NCBI GenBank assembly: GCA_903907955.1
Contig: CAIVPZ010000071.1
Location: 1 to 64,000, forward strand
DNA length: 64,000 nt
Direction: 5' to 3'
Source: an uncultured Acetobacteraceae bacterium
GTDB lineage: Bacteria; Pseudomonadota; Alphaproteobacteria; Acetobacterales; Acetobacteraceae
Made by a program: the position numbers and the translations under genes. This document shows positions 41,160-49,737 of the stretch, piece after piece (position 1 is the stretch's first letter; every line of letters starts with the position of its first letter). A model generated the notes under the pieces. It was not told the origin of the DNA, made no database searches, and saw only the letters and a list, made by a program, of their open reading frames with translations.

Positions 41160-41202
41160 GGCGCCCGCGCCCCGCCGGATTACTGTTGCAGGGGAACCTG
41201 CG

Positions 41203-41577
41203 ATGGAGACCGACATGCACAAGAACTGGCCGGAAATCGCGGCCGGCCTCGCGGCGCCGCTGAAGGAACTGCGCGGCGGCACGCCGGAGGTGATGAAAAG
41301 CTTCTCGGCCCTCGCCCGCGCCGCGCTGGAAGCCCGCGCGCTGGACAGCAAGACCAAGGAACTGGTGGCGCTGGGCATTTCGGTGGCCACGCGCTGCGAC
41401 GCCTGCATCGCCTTCCATGCCGAAGCCGCGGTACGCCAGGGCGCCACCCGCGACGAGATCATGGAAACCATGGGCATGGCGATTTACATGGGGGCTGGCC
41501 CCTCGGTCATGTACGCCGCCCAGGCCGTCGAGGCGTACGACCAGTTCGCCGCGCGCGCCCGCAACGCCACCGTCTGA
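41203..41577 (+). CDS. AhpD/carboxymuconolactone decarboxylase family protein
   Basis: The 124-residue all-helical protein has the alkylhydroperoxidase D signature: LDSKTKELVALGISVATRCD followed by ACIAFHAEAAVRQGA, giving the CxxC redox pair (CDAC) and the nearby His. Such proteins reduce peroxides through disulfide exchange or act as small redox proteins. Two ATG codons (41203 and 41215) are possible starts. A GCAGG-GGAA-CCTGC hairpin at 41188-41201 would bury the AGGGG ribosome-binding site. An exact FNR-type box lies upstream. A DUF2892 membrane gene follows after 20 bases. Its substrate is unknown; the context suggests a low-oxygen redox role. Confidence 0.88.
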   Translation: METDMHKNWPEIAAGLAAPLKELRGGTPEVMKSFSALARAALEARALDSKTKELVALGISVATRCDACIAFHAEAAVRQGATRDEIMETMGMAIYMGAGPSVMYAAQAVEAYDQFAARARNATV

Positions 41578-41597
41578 AACCCGGAAGGAACACCGCC

Positions 41598-41780
41598 ATG
41601 ACCTGCAATATCGGAACCGCCGACCGCATCATCCGCGTGCTCGCCGGGCTGGGCCTGCTTTCGCTGCTGGTGCTGCTGGACGGCAATGCCCGCTGGCTCG
41701 GGCTGATCGGACTGGTGCCGCTGCTGACCGCCGCCGTGCGGTTCTGCCCGCTCTACACGGTGCTCGGCATCCGCACCTGA
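41598..41780 (+). CDS. DUF2892 (YgaP-like) membrane protein
   Basis: This 60-residue protein begins MTCNIGTADRIIRVLAGLGL and has two hydrophobic segments (about 12-28 and 32-50) with a conserved CPLYTVLGI end, all typical of DUF2892. In YgaP-type proteins this unit anchors a rhodanese; here it is stand-alone. GGAAGGAAC precedes the ATG. It is almost certainly cotranscribed with the AhpD-like gene under the FNR-type box. A possible hairpin (GCGGCGGCGCCC-ATCC-GGGCACCGCCGC, one mismatch) about 20 bases after the stop may end the transcript. Confidence 0.85.
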   Translation: MTCNIGTADRIIRVLAGLGLLSLLVLLDGNARWLGLIGLVPLLTAAVRFCPLYTVLGIRT

Positions 41781-42083
41781 CGGGGGGAAAAGGCGGCGGC
41801 GCCCATCCGGGCACCGCCGCAGTCAGGGGAGGAAACCGCTCAGGCCCGCGGGACGGCGGGCACTGCGCCGGGGACACCACAGCACGAATCTGCAAAGCCT
41901 GCAAGTTATTCTGTATTTTATACGCTAATAATACGTGAATTTGCCGGGATTGCCCGCGCTCCCGCCGTCGTGAGCCGATGCGGAGACCTCACCTGATCCC
42001 GCATGGTTGACATGTGGCGATGACTCCTCACGTCAGGGGGAGCGGTCCGCGTTGGACCGGACAGCAACTGGAGGCAGCCAGCC
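41781..42083. other. Intergenic region upstream of crtY
   Basis: No gene is visible. The left part holds the GC-rich hairpin after DUF2892. An AT-rich patch at 41908-41945 (TTATTCTGTATTTTATACGC and onward) is the most promoter-like sequence. A perfect TTGACA hexamer at 42007-42012 lacks a good -10. CGGTCC-GCGTT-GGACCG at 42043-42059 forms a small hairpin just before the crtY ribosome-binding site. I found no TGT-N12-ACA PpsR site here. Confidence 0.4.
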
Positions 42084-43319
42084 ATGCGGGACCCTGCACG
42101 GGCGCCCAGACTTGACGTGGCATTCGCCGGCATGGGCCTGGCGAACGCTCTGGCCGCCGTGCGGCTCAACACGCTGCGGCCGGAATTGCGGATCGCCGGC
42201 TTCGATACACATGCCTCGGTGGGCACCGGCCGCACCTGGTCGTTTTTTTCCCCCGACGTCACGCCGGCGCAGATGCAATGGCTGCGGCCACTGCTGCGGC
42301 GCGAATGGCCGGCCTACGAGGTGCATTTTCCCACCTACAGCCGGGTGATCGCGACGCCGGTCTGCACCCTCTCCGGTCAGGCGCTCGGCGCCGCGCTGGC
42401 CGGGCTGACCCACTCGGCCGACATCGCCGAGGTGGCGCCCGACCGGCTGACGCTGGCCGATGGCAGCGCGATCCACGCGGGCGTTGTGCTGGACGGGCGC
42501 GGCGCCAGGCCGTCGCGGGCATTCCGCTGCGGCTGGCAGAAATTCCTCGGCCAGGAACTCCGGCTGACCGCGCCGCACGGGCTGCGGCATCCGATCCTGA
42601 TGGATGCCCGGGTCGAGCAGATCGATGGGTTCCGCTTCATCTACGTGCTGCCGTTCGGACCCGACCGGCTGCTGGTCGAGGACACCTGCTACAGCGACAC
42701 GCCGGAGCTGTCCCTTCCGCGGGCGCGCAAGGAGATCGCCGCCTACGTCGCCGCCAATGGCTGGCACGTCGCCGAGCAACTTTCGGAAGAAACGGGCGTG
42801 CTGCCGGTGGTGCTGGACGGCGACATCGGTGCGTTCTGGTCCGAGGTGGGGCCGGTGCCGCCGCTCGGCATGCGGGCCGGGCTGTTCCATCCGGTCACCG
42901 GCTACTCGCTGCCTTCGGCGGTGGCGCTGGCCGACGCGATGGCCGCGGCGCTGCCGGCGCGGCCGGCGGTGCTGCGCGGCATGATCGAGGCGCGTGCCCG
43001 TGCCACCTGGCAGGCGCAGGGCTTCTACCGCATCCTCAACCGCATGCTGTTCCTGGCCGGCAGCTCGGACCAGCGCTGGCGCGTGTTCGCCCGTTTCTTC
43101 GCCCTACGGCGGCCGCTGATCGAGCGGTTCTTCGCCGGCCGCAGCACCACGCTCGACCGCATGCGGCTGGTCAGCGGCCGGCCGCCGGTGCCGTTCTTCC
43201 AGGCCTTGCGCTGCCTCCCCGCGTCCGGCCGGGGCGAGCTGATCGCGCCGCGCCGGCGGCACCCGCAGCTACGGACCGGGACGGGGCTGCTCAGCCCTGG
43301 GGCGCAGGCGGACGGTTGA
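42084..43319 (+). CDS. crtY: Lycopene beta-cyclase CrtY
   Basis: The 411-residue flavin-dependent cyclase closes both ends of lycopene into beta-carotene. It begins with a modified dinucleotide-binding region (DVAFAGMGLANALAAVRL). Conserved blocks include TWSFF near residue 52, VLDGRGARPS, LLVEDTCYSDTPEL near 205 and GLFHPVTGYSLPSAV near 272, all characteristic of bacterial CrtY. GGAGG precedes ATG 42084. The gene is convergent with crtZ and overlaps it by 29 bases. With CrtZ and CrtX it would give zeaxanthin and its glucosides. The phytoene genes crtB and crtI are not in the window. Confidence 0.93.
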   Translation: MRDPARAPRLDVAFAGMGLANALAAVRLNTLRPELRIAGFDTHASVGTGRTWSFFSPDVTPAQMQWLRPLLRREWPAYEVHFPTYSRVIATPVCTLSGQALGAALAGLTHSADIAEVAPDRLTLADGSAIHAGVVLDGRGARPSRAFRCGWQKFLGQELRLTAPHGLRHPILMDARVEQIDGFRFIYVLPFGPDRLLVEDTCYSDTPELSLPRARKEIAAYVAANGWHVAEQLSEETGVLPVVLDGDIGAFWSEVGPVPPLGMRAGLFHPVTGYSLPSAVALADAMAAALPARPAVLRGMIEARARATWQAQGFYRILNRMLFLAGSSDQRWRVFARFFALRRPLIERFFAGRSTTLDRMRLVSGRPPVPFFQALRCLPASGRGELIAPRRRHPQLRTGTGLLSPGAQADG

Positions 43320-43773
43320 GCCGCAACTGGGCGCGCAACCTGGCGAGCGGCGGCGCGTAGAGGAAGCCGAACGAGACCGCCCCTTCCCGGGTGTGCACTG
43401 CGTGGTGCAGGTGGTGGGCGGCCACCAGGTGCGCCACGTAGCTTCCCTCGCGGGGGCTGAACGGCGGCGGCAGGCGCTTGTGCACCAGCACCTCATGCAT
43501 GGTGAAATACCCCACGCCGTAGCAGGTCATGCCGATGGCCACCGCGGTCACATGCGGCACCACCTGGCCAAGCGCGAACAGCGCCACCGAAATCAGCGAA
43601 AACACCAGCACATACCGGTCGTTGCGCTCGAACCGTCCGGTGCGGGGGCGGTGGTGCGATTCATGCCAGCCCCAGCCCGGACCGTGCATCAACCAGCGGT
43701 GGAGCGCCCAGGCGGCGACCTCCATGCCGACGAAGGCGGTCGCGGCGAGCGCGATGTTGATGAGCGCGTTCAT
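43291..43773 (-). CDS. crtZ: Beta-carotene 3-hydroxylase CrtZ
   Basis: The 160-residue membrane di-iron hydroxylase has all the His clusters of the family: HRWLMHG (HxxxxH), WHESHH (HxxHH), HEVLVHKR and HHLHHAVH. Four hydrophobic segments place it in the inner membrane. It hydroxylates the beta-rings of beta-carotene to cryptoxanthin and zeaxanthin. The coding sequence overlaps the convergent crtY 3' end by 29 bases. crtX lies 107 bases upstream on the same strand, so crtX and crtZ probably share a transcript. Confidence 0.94.
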   Translation of the reverse strand: MNALINIALAATAFVGMEVAAWALHRWLMHGPGWGWHESHHRPRTGRFERNDRYVLVFSLISVALFALGQVVPHVTAVAIGMTCYGVGYFTMHEVLVHKRLPPPFSPREGSYVAHLVAAHHLHHAVHTREGAVSFGFLYAPPLARLRAQLRLNRPPAPQG

Positions 43774-43880
43774 GGCCTGGCCTCGTGGCGGTGATGGCGG
43801 TGCATGGAATGGCGATCCGGTGCGGAAGCAGCGGAGACGTGCAGCCGGCCGCCGGCGGCGTCAAGGTGTCGTGCGCCGCA

Positions 43881-45080
43881 TCAGGCGGCAACCGACGCCG
43901 CGCGCGCGATCGCGTCCGCGATGATGTCGGCGGCCCGCGCCGCGCCGCCGGCCAGCGCCACCTGGCCCTGCAGCATTGCGGCGGCCTGGCGGTAGGCGGG
44001 ATCGTCGAGCACCGCCGCCAGCGCCGCGCGCAGGCGGCGGGCGCGCAGGGGCCGTCCATGCACGGCGATGCCCGCCCCGGCACGGACCACGCGGGCGGCG
44101 ATCGCCGCCTGCTCGAAGGCCAGCGGCACCAGCACCGCCGGCACGCCGGCCGCCAGCGCGTCCATCACCGTGTTCATGCCGCCATGGCCGACCAGCGCGG
44201 CGGCCCCCGCCAGCACCTCCGCCTGCGGCACGAAGTCGCGCACGGCCGGCCGGCCCGGAAGGGTGGCGGCGGCGTGATCGGCCAGCCGGCCGCCATGGGC
44301 AATCAGCAGATCCGCCTCGCAGGCCTGCGCCGCGCGGGCGATGTCGCGGAACAGGCCGGCCCGGTGCCCCTGCAACGTGCCGAGCGAGGCGAACACCAGC
44401 CGCCGCGGCGTCGCCTCGGGCGGCGGCGGCGCCAGCCGGAGCGGCCCGACATAATGGAACCCGGCCGGCAGGGCGGCGCGCGGGAAGTCCAGCCCCGGCA
44501 CCAGCTGGCTGAGCTGGGCCAGCGGGGAAAACGTGTCGTCGAGGTCGCGCATGGAAAGCCCGTGCGCCGCCGCCCAGTCGGCGATCACCCGCGACAGCGG
44601 ACGCATGAACAGGTCGTGCACCCGCCAGCCGGCGCGGTTGCGGTTGCGCCCGGCCAGCCCCGGGCGCCACTCCCAGGCGGTAAAGGGGGGCGGCACGCCG
44701 TCCTCGCGGTTGACCGCCAGCGCGTTGGCGACGGTGATCCAGGGCAGGCCGCGCGCCGCCGCCGCCAGCGCGCCGGCCGGCTCCAGCTGGTCCACCACCA
44801 ACGCCGTCGCGCCGAGCCGGTCCAGCACCGCCGGCAGCACCCGCAGCAGCGAAGCGGTGCGCTGCGCGGTCAGCCGCACCGGCGGGATCGGCGAGAACGG
44901 CACCGGGCCGGGCGGCGGCAGTTCCAGGCGCAGGGTCGCGACGCCGGCGGGCGCCACTGGCGGCGCGCCGGTGTGCAGCAGGGTTGCCCGGTGACCCCGT
45001 CCGCACAGCGCCGCGGCGATCGCCAGCATCGGATTGATGTGCCCCGCGTAGGGCGGCGCGAGGAGGACAAGATGCGCCAT
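43881..45080 (-). CDS. crtX: Zeaxanthin glucosyltransferase-like CrtX
   Basis: The 399-residue GT-B fold glycosyltransferase starts AHLVLLAPPYAGHINPML, the acceptor-side motif of the UGT/MGT class. The donor-binding signature is LVGHGGMNTVMDALAAGVP followed by PLAFEQAAIAARV near residues 305-340. Next to crtZ and crtY the obvious role is glucosylation of zeaxanthin using UDP-glucose. The start at ATG 45080 is favoured by homology to the family N-terminus; the ribosome-binding site is weak. Other small-molecule glycosyltransferases look similar, so the carotenoid call depends on context. Confidence 0.85.
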   Translation of the reverse strand: MAHLVLLAPPYAGHINPMLAIAAALCGRGHRATLLHTGAPPVAPAGVATLRLELPPPGPVPFSPIPPVRLTAQRTASLLRVLPAVLDRLGATALVVDQLEPAGALAAAARGLPWITVANALAVNREDGVPPPFTAWEWRPGLAGRNRNRAGWRVHDLFMRPLSRVIADWAAAHGLSMRDLDDTFSPLAQLSQLVPGLDFPRAALPAGFHYVGPLRLAPPPPEATPRRLVFASLGTLQGHRAGLFRDIARAAQACEADLLIAHGGRLADHAAATLPGRPAVRDFVPQAEVLAGAAALVGHGGMNTVMDALAAGVPAVLVPLAFEQAAIAARVVRAGAGIAVHGRPLRARRLRAALAAVLDDPAYRQAAAMLQGQVALAGGAARAADIIADAIARAASVAA

Positions 45081-45414
45081 GTGCCGACGCTTCAACGGCG
45101 GCGCGGCAGGGCGGCGGGCGGCGGGTGCATTCTGCTCTCCATGGCGGCGGCCCTGGCATTAGGGCGGTGCGTCCGGCCATGCAAGGCACGGTGGACGCTG
45201 CCGGGCCGGCGCGACGGGCCGGAAATTTCTTGCCGCTGGCCCGGGTTCGGGCCGAAGTTCCGCTTGCGTGTGGCAAACTCCGGCGCAGACTGTATATTCA
45301 TAATTTCACGCCGATCGTTCGGATAATTGGGGAGGTCGTGATCTGGCTCAACATGCTGCGCCGGAGAGTGGCGCCCGGGCGGTAGCGATCCGCAACCAGG
45401 ATCGTGCGGCACCC
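45081..45414. other. Divergent promoter region between crtX and the RND efflux genes
   Basis: No gene is supported. The clearest feature is an AT-rich patch with a TATATT hexamer at 45293-45298 that could be a -10 element for the efflux genes, without a convincing -35. No palindromic operator for a TetR- or MarR-type repressor stands out, and no regulator gene is linked. Confidence 0.35.
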
Positions 45415-46557
45415 ATGCGCAGGCGTGCCCGTCTGCTGGCCGGCTGCCGCCGCATGGCCGTGGCAGCCCTGCTGGCCGGGGTGGCTCATCCAGCCCTGGC
45501 CCAGCTGCCGCCGGCCGCCGGCGCCGGGGAGGCCAGAATTCCGGTCACCGCCGCCGCCGTCATCCGCCAGGACGTGCCGATCCTGCTGCGCAATATCGGC
45601 GCGGTGCAGGCATTCCAGGCGGTGGTCGTGCGCTCCCGCGTGGACGGCACGCTGGAGCAGGTGTTCTTCACCGAGGGCCAGGAAGTGAAGCGCGGCGACC
45701 GGCTGGCGCTGATCGACCCGCGCCCCTACGCCGCCGCCCTGGCCCAGGCCAAGGCCAAGAAGACCTATGACATTGTCCTGCTGGAGAACGCCAAACGCGA
45801 CCTGGCGCGCACCCAGTCGCTGGTCCGCAACGACTTCGCCTCGCACCAGCAGCTCGATACCCAGACCGCGGCGGTGGGCGAAGGTGCTGCCACCCTGGTC
45901 GCCGATGACGCCGCCATCGCGGCGGCGCAGCTCAACCTCGATTTCTGCACCATCACCGCGCCGCTCGACGGACGGGTCGGGCTGCGCCTGGTGGATGCGG
46001 GGAATTTCATCCGCGCCAGCGATGCGACCGCGCCGGGCATCGTCACCATCGCGCAGATCCACCCGATCGCGGTGGTCCATACCCTGCCGCAGGACGCGCT
46101 GCCGCGCATCCACGAAGCGATGGCCCGCTCCAGGCTGACCGTGTTCGCCTATACGCCCGATGACGGCACGCTGCTGGGCACCGGGGCGTTGCTGACCACC
46201 GACAATGCGATCGACCCGATGACCGGCACGATCAGGCTGAAGGCGGTGTTCCCCAACCAGGACGACCGGCTGTGGCCCGGGCAGTTCGTCAATGTCAGGC
46301 TGCAACTGGGCGTGCACCGCAACGCGCTGACGGTGCCCTCGGTGGCGGTGCAGCGCAGCCAGTCCAATCTTTATGTGTTCGTGGTCAAACCCGATTCGAC
46401 GGTCGCCGTGCAGCCGGTGGAGATCGGCCAGGATGACGGCCGGACGGCGGAGATCACCAGAGGGCTGGACGACGGCGCGCAGGTGGTCGTCAACGGCATG
46501 TCCCGGCTGCAGCACGGCTCCGCCGTCGCGGTGGCCGCGCCCCGGCCGGCCGGCTGA
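45415..46557 (+). CDS. RND efflux periplasmic adaptor (membrane-fusion protein)
   Basis: The 380-residue MdtA/AcrA-like adaptor has a signal peptide (AALLAGVAHPALAQ) and a split lipoyl-like domain (VVVRSRVDGTLEQVFFTEGQ and APLDGRVGLRLVDAGNF). A helical hairpin lies between the halves (90-160), then a beta-barrel domain with GTIRLKAVFPN. There is no lipobox Cys, so it is not lipid-anchored. It links the inner-membrane pump encoded 27 bases downstream to an outer-membrane channel. Substrates cannot be predicted. Confidence 0.92.
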   Translation: MRRRARLLAGCRRMAVAALLAGVAHPALAQLPPAAGAGEARIPVTAAAVIRQDVPILLRNIGAVQAFQAVVVRSRVDGTLEQVFFTEGQEVKRGDRLALIDPRPYAAALAQAKAKKTYDIVLLENAKRDLARTQSLVRNDFASHQQLDTQTAAVGEGAATLVADDAAIAAAQLNLDFCTITAPLDGRVGLRLVDAGNFIRASDATAPGIVTIAQIHPIAVVHTLPQDALPRIHEAMARSRLTVFAYTPDDGTLLGTGALLTTDNAIDPMTGTIRLKAVFPNQDDRLWPGQFVNVRLQLGVHRNALTVPSVAVQRSQSNLYVFVVKPDSTVAVQPVEIGQDDGRTAEITRGLDDGAQVVVNGMSRLQHGSAVAVAAPRPAG

Positions 46558-46584
46558 TCGCGGATCGATGAGGCAGCACGGCGC

Positions 46585-49500
46585 ATGAGCATCTCCACCC
46601 CCTTCATCCGCCGCCCCATCGGCACCTCGCTGCTGATGGCGGCGATCCTGCTGGTGGGCATCGCCGCCTATCCGCTGCTGCCGGTGGCGCCGCTGCCACG
46701 GGTGGAGTTCCCCACCATCAACGTGCAGGCCAAATTCCCCGGCGCCAGCCCCGACACCATGGCCACCGCGGTGGCGCAGCCGCTGGAGCGGCAGTTCGCG
46801 CAGATCCCCGGCGTCGCGCAGATGACCTCGGTGTCGGTGCTGGGCCTGAGTTCGATCACCATCCAGTTCGACCTCAACCGGCAGATCGATGCCGCCGCGC
46901 TCGACGTGCAGGCGATGCTGACCGCGGCGCAGGGCGCGCTGCCCAAGGCCCTGCCGCAGCCGCCCACCTTCTGGAAGGTGAACCCGTCGGACAGTCCGAT
47001 CGTGATCTACGCGGTGCAGTCCGACCAGTTGCCGATGATCGAGGTCGATGACTACGCCGACAATATCCTGGCCCAGCAGATCAGCCAGATATCCGGCGTG
47101 TCGCAGGTGTTCATCGGCGGCGAGCGCAAACGCGCGGTGCGGGTGCAGATCGACCCCGCCCGCCTCGCCGCCATGGGGCTGACGCTGGAGGATGCCAGGC
47201 AGTCGCTGCAGAATTCGACCGTGAACGCGCCCAAGGGCACGGTGGACGGCGAGCGGCGCAGCTTCACCATCTATGCCAACGACCAGCTGACCCACGCCGC
47301 CGACTACAACGATCTGGTGATCGCCTACCGCAACGGCGCGCCGGTGCGGGTACGCGATATCGGCCGCGCGGTGGACGCGGCCGAGAACGTGCTGCAATCC
47401 GGCTTTCAGAACAACCGGCCGGCGGTGGTGCTGGTCATCTTCAAGCAGCCCAATGCCAACGTCATCGACACCGTCGAGCGCATCCGCGCCGCCATGCCGC
47501 GGCTGCTCGCCGCCATTCCGCCGGCGGTGAAGGTGACCGAGGTGATGGACCGCACGCAGACCATCCGCGCCTCGGTCAGCGAGGTGCAGTTCACCCTGAC
47601 GCTGTCGATCGCGCTGGTGGTGATGGTGATCTTCGTGTTCCTGCGCAATCTGTGGGCCACCATCATCCCCAGCGTGACGGTGCCGATCGCCCTGGTCGGC
47701 ACCTTCGCGGTCATGTACCTGCTGGACTACAGCCTCGACAACCTGTCGCTGATGGCGCTGACCATCGCGGTCGGCTTCGTGGTCGACGACGCCATCGTGA
47801 TGCTGGAGAACATCTTCCGCCACATCGAGGCGGGCATGCCGCCGATGGATGCCGCCATCAAGGGCGCCGGCGAGATCGGCTTCACCATCGTTTCCATCAG
47901 TGCCTCGCTGATCGCGGTGTTCATCCCGCTGCTGCTGATGAGCGGCATCGTCGGCCGGCTGTTCCGCGAATTCGCCATGACGGTCAGCATCGCCGTGGTG
48001 GTCTCGGCGATCGTGTCGCTGACGCTGACGCCGATGATGTGCGCGCGCTTCCTGCACCACGATCGCGCCGCGCACGGCCTGGTGTACCGCACGGTCGAAC
48101 GGCTGTTCGAAATGCTGCTCGGCGGCTACCGGCGCACGCTCGACATCGCGCTGACGCACCACTTCATCACGCTGCTGACCTTCCTGGCGACGGTGTCGCT
48201 GACGATCTACCTCTATGCCGTCATCCCCAAGGGCTTCTTCCCCGAGCAGGATAACGGCCTGCTGATCGGCATTTCCGAGGCCGCGCAGGATGTTTCGTTC
48301 AACGAAATGGTGCGGCTCAACCGGAAGGTCGGCGCGGTGCTGCTGGCCGACCCCGACATCGCCGGCTATTCCAGCTTCGTGGGCGCCGGCTCCGGCGGGC
48401 AGACCGCCAACAATGCCCGCTATTTCATTACGCTGAAGCCGTTCGCGGAACGGCATGCCAGTGCTCAGCGCGTGATCGCCCGGCTGCGACCGGCGCTGGC
48501 ACAGGTCGAGGGGGCGCAGCTTTTCCTGCAGGCGGCGCAGGATGTGCGGGTGGGCGGCCGGCCGTCCAAGACCCTCTACCAGTTCACCCTGCAGGATGCC
48601 GACGCCGCCGAGCTGTATGCCTGGTCGCCGAAGATCTTTGAGAAGCTGCTCGCCCTGCCCGGCCTGCGCGACGTGGCGACCGACCAGCAGAACAACGGCA
48701 CGACCGCGGTGCTCACCATCGACCGCGACGCCGCCGCGCGCTTCGGCATCCAGCCGCAGGCGATCGACGACACGCTGTACGACGCGCTCGGCCAGCGGCA
48801 GGTGACGCAGTATTTCACCCAGGTGAACACCTACAAGCTGATCATGGAGGTGCTGCCGGAGCAGCAGAAGGACCTGGCGGTGCTCGACAAGCTGTTCATC
48901 CGCTCCGGCACCGGCCAGGCGGTGCCGCTTTCCACCTTCGTCAAGGTCGATGCCACCCGGACCGGGCCATTGTCGGTCAACCACCAGAGCCAGTTCCCGG
49001 CGGTGACGATCTCGTTCAACCTTGCCCGGGGGGTGGCGATCGGCCAGGCGGTGGATGCGATCACCGCGGCGATGCGCGATCTGCAAACCCCGATCACGCT
49101 GAACGGCAGTTTCCAGGGCACCGCGCAGGCGTTTCAGGCCTCGCTGGCCAGTCAGCCCTACCTGATCGCGGCGGCGCTGCTGACCGTCTACATCATCCTG
49201 GGCATCCTGTACGAAAGCTACATCCTGCCGCTGACCATCCTGTCCACCCTGCCCTCCGCCGGCGTGGGCGCGCTGCTGATCCTGATGGCGGCGGGCTACG
49301 AGCTTTCGGTGATTGCACTGATCGGCATCATTCTGCTGATCGGCATCGTCAAGAAGAACGGCATCATGATGGTGGACTTCGCCATCAACGCCGAACGGCG
49401 CGACGGGGCGGCACCGTTCGACGCGATCCGGCAGGCCTGTCTGCTGCGCTTCCGGCCGATCCTGATGACCACCATGGCCGCCCTGCTGTCGGGCCTGCCG

Positions 49501-49737
49501 CTGATGATCGGCACCGGCGCGGGGTCGGAACTGCGCCGGCCGCTCGGCTTTGCCATGGTCGGCGGGCTGGCGCTCAGCCAGGTGCTGACGCTCTACACCA
49601 CGCCGGTGATTTATCTGTACCTTGAACGCCTGCAACGCCGTCTGGCGCCGCAGCGCAGCCGGCGGTTGCCGTCGCTGGCGGAGAAGATGGAAGCCACGGC
49701 TGATCAGGCCAACGCCCCGATCGGTCAGATCGTATAG
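46585..49737 (+). CDS. RND multidrug efflux permease (HAE1, MdtB/MdtC-like)
   Basis: The 1050-residue inner-membrane transporter has the twelve-span RND plan. It begins MSISTPFIRRPIGTSLLMA, has two large periplasmic loops and the proton-relay Asp pair GFVVDDAIVMLEN in the fourth span. The second-half repeat ends with IGIVKKNGIMMVDFAINAER near residue 925. It belongs with MdtB/MdtC-type pumps. The adaptor lies 27 bases upstream. No outer-membrane factor (TolC type) is linked, so one must be supplied elsewhere. The last 13 bases overlap the convergent cysE gene. Confidence 0.94.
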   Translation: MSISTPFIRRPIGTSLLMAAILLVGIAAYPLLPVAPLPRVEFPTINVQAKFPGASPDTMATAVAQPLERQFAQIPGVAQMTSVSVLGLSSITIQFDLNRQIDAAALDVQAMLTAAQGALPKALPQPPTFWKVNPSDSPIVIYAVQSDQLPMIEVDDYADNILAQQISQISGVSQVFIGGERKRAVRVQIDPARLAAMGLTLEDARQSLQNSTVNAPKGTVDGERRSFTIYANDQLTHAADYNDLVIAYRNGAPVRVRDIGRAVDAAENVLQSGFQNNRPAVVLVIFKQPNANVIDTVERIRAAMPRLLAAIPPAVKVTEVMDRTQTIRASVSEVQFTLTLSIALVVMVIFVFLRNLWATIIPSVTVPIALVGTFAVMYLLDYSLDNLSLMALTIAVGFVVDDAIVMLENIFRHIEAGMPPMDAAIKGAGEIGFTIVSISASLIAVFIPLLLMSGIVGRLFREFAMTVSIAVVVSAIVSLTLTPMMCARFLHHDRAAHGLVYRTVERLFEMLLGGYRRTLDIALTHHFITLLTFLATVSLTIYLYAVIPKGFFPEQDNGLLIGISEAAQDVSFNEMVRLNRKVGAVLLADPDIAGYSSFVGAGSGGQTANNARYFITLKPFAERHASAQRVIARLRPALAQVEGAQLFLQAAQDVRVGGRPSKTLYQFTLQDADAAELYAWSPKIFEKLLALPGLRDVATDQQNNGTTAVLTIDRDAAARFGIQPQAIDDTLYDALGQRQVTQYFTQVNTYKLIMEVLPEQQKDLAVLDKLFIRSGTGQAVPLSTFVKVDATRTGPLSVNHQSQFPAVTISFNLARGVAIGQAVDAITAAMRDLQTPITLNGSFQGTAQAFQASLASQPYLIAAALLTVYIILGILYESYILPLTILSTLPSAGVGALLILMAAGYELSVIALIGIILLIGIVKKNGIMMVDFAINAERRDGAAPFDAIRQACLLRFRPILMTTMAALLSGLPLMIGTGAGSELRRPLGFAMVGGLALSQVLTLYTTPVIYLYLERLQRRLAPQRSRRLPSLAEKMEATADQANAPIGQIV

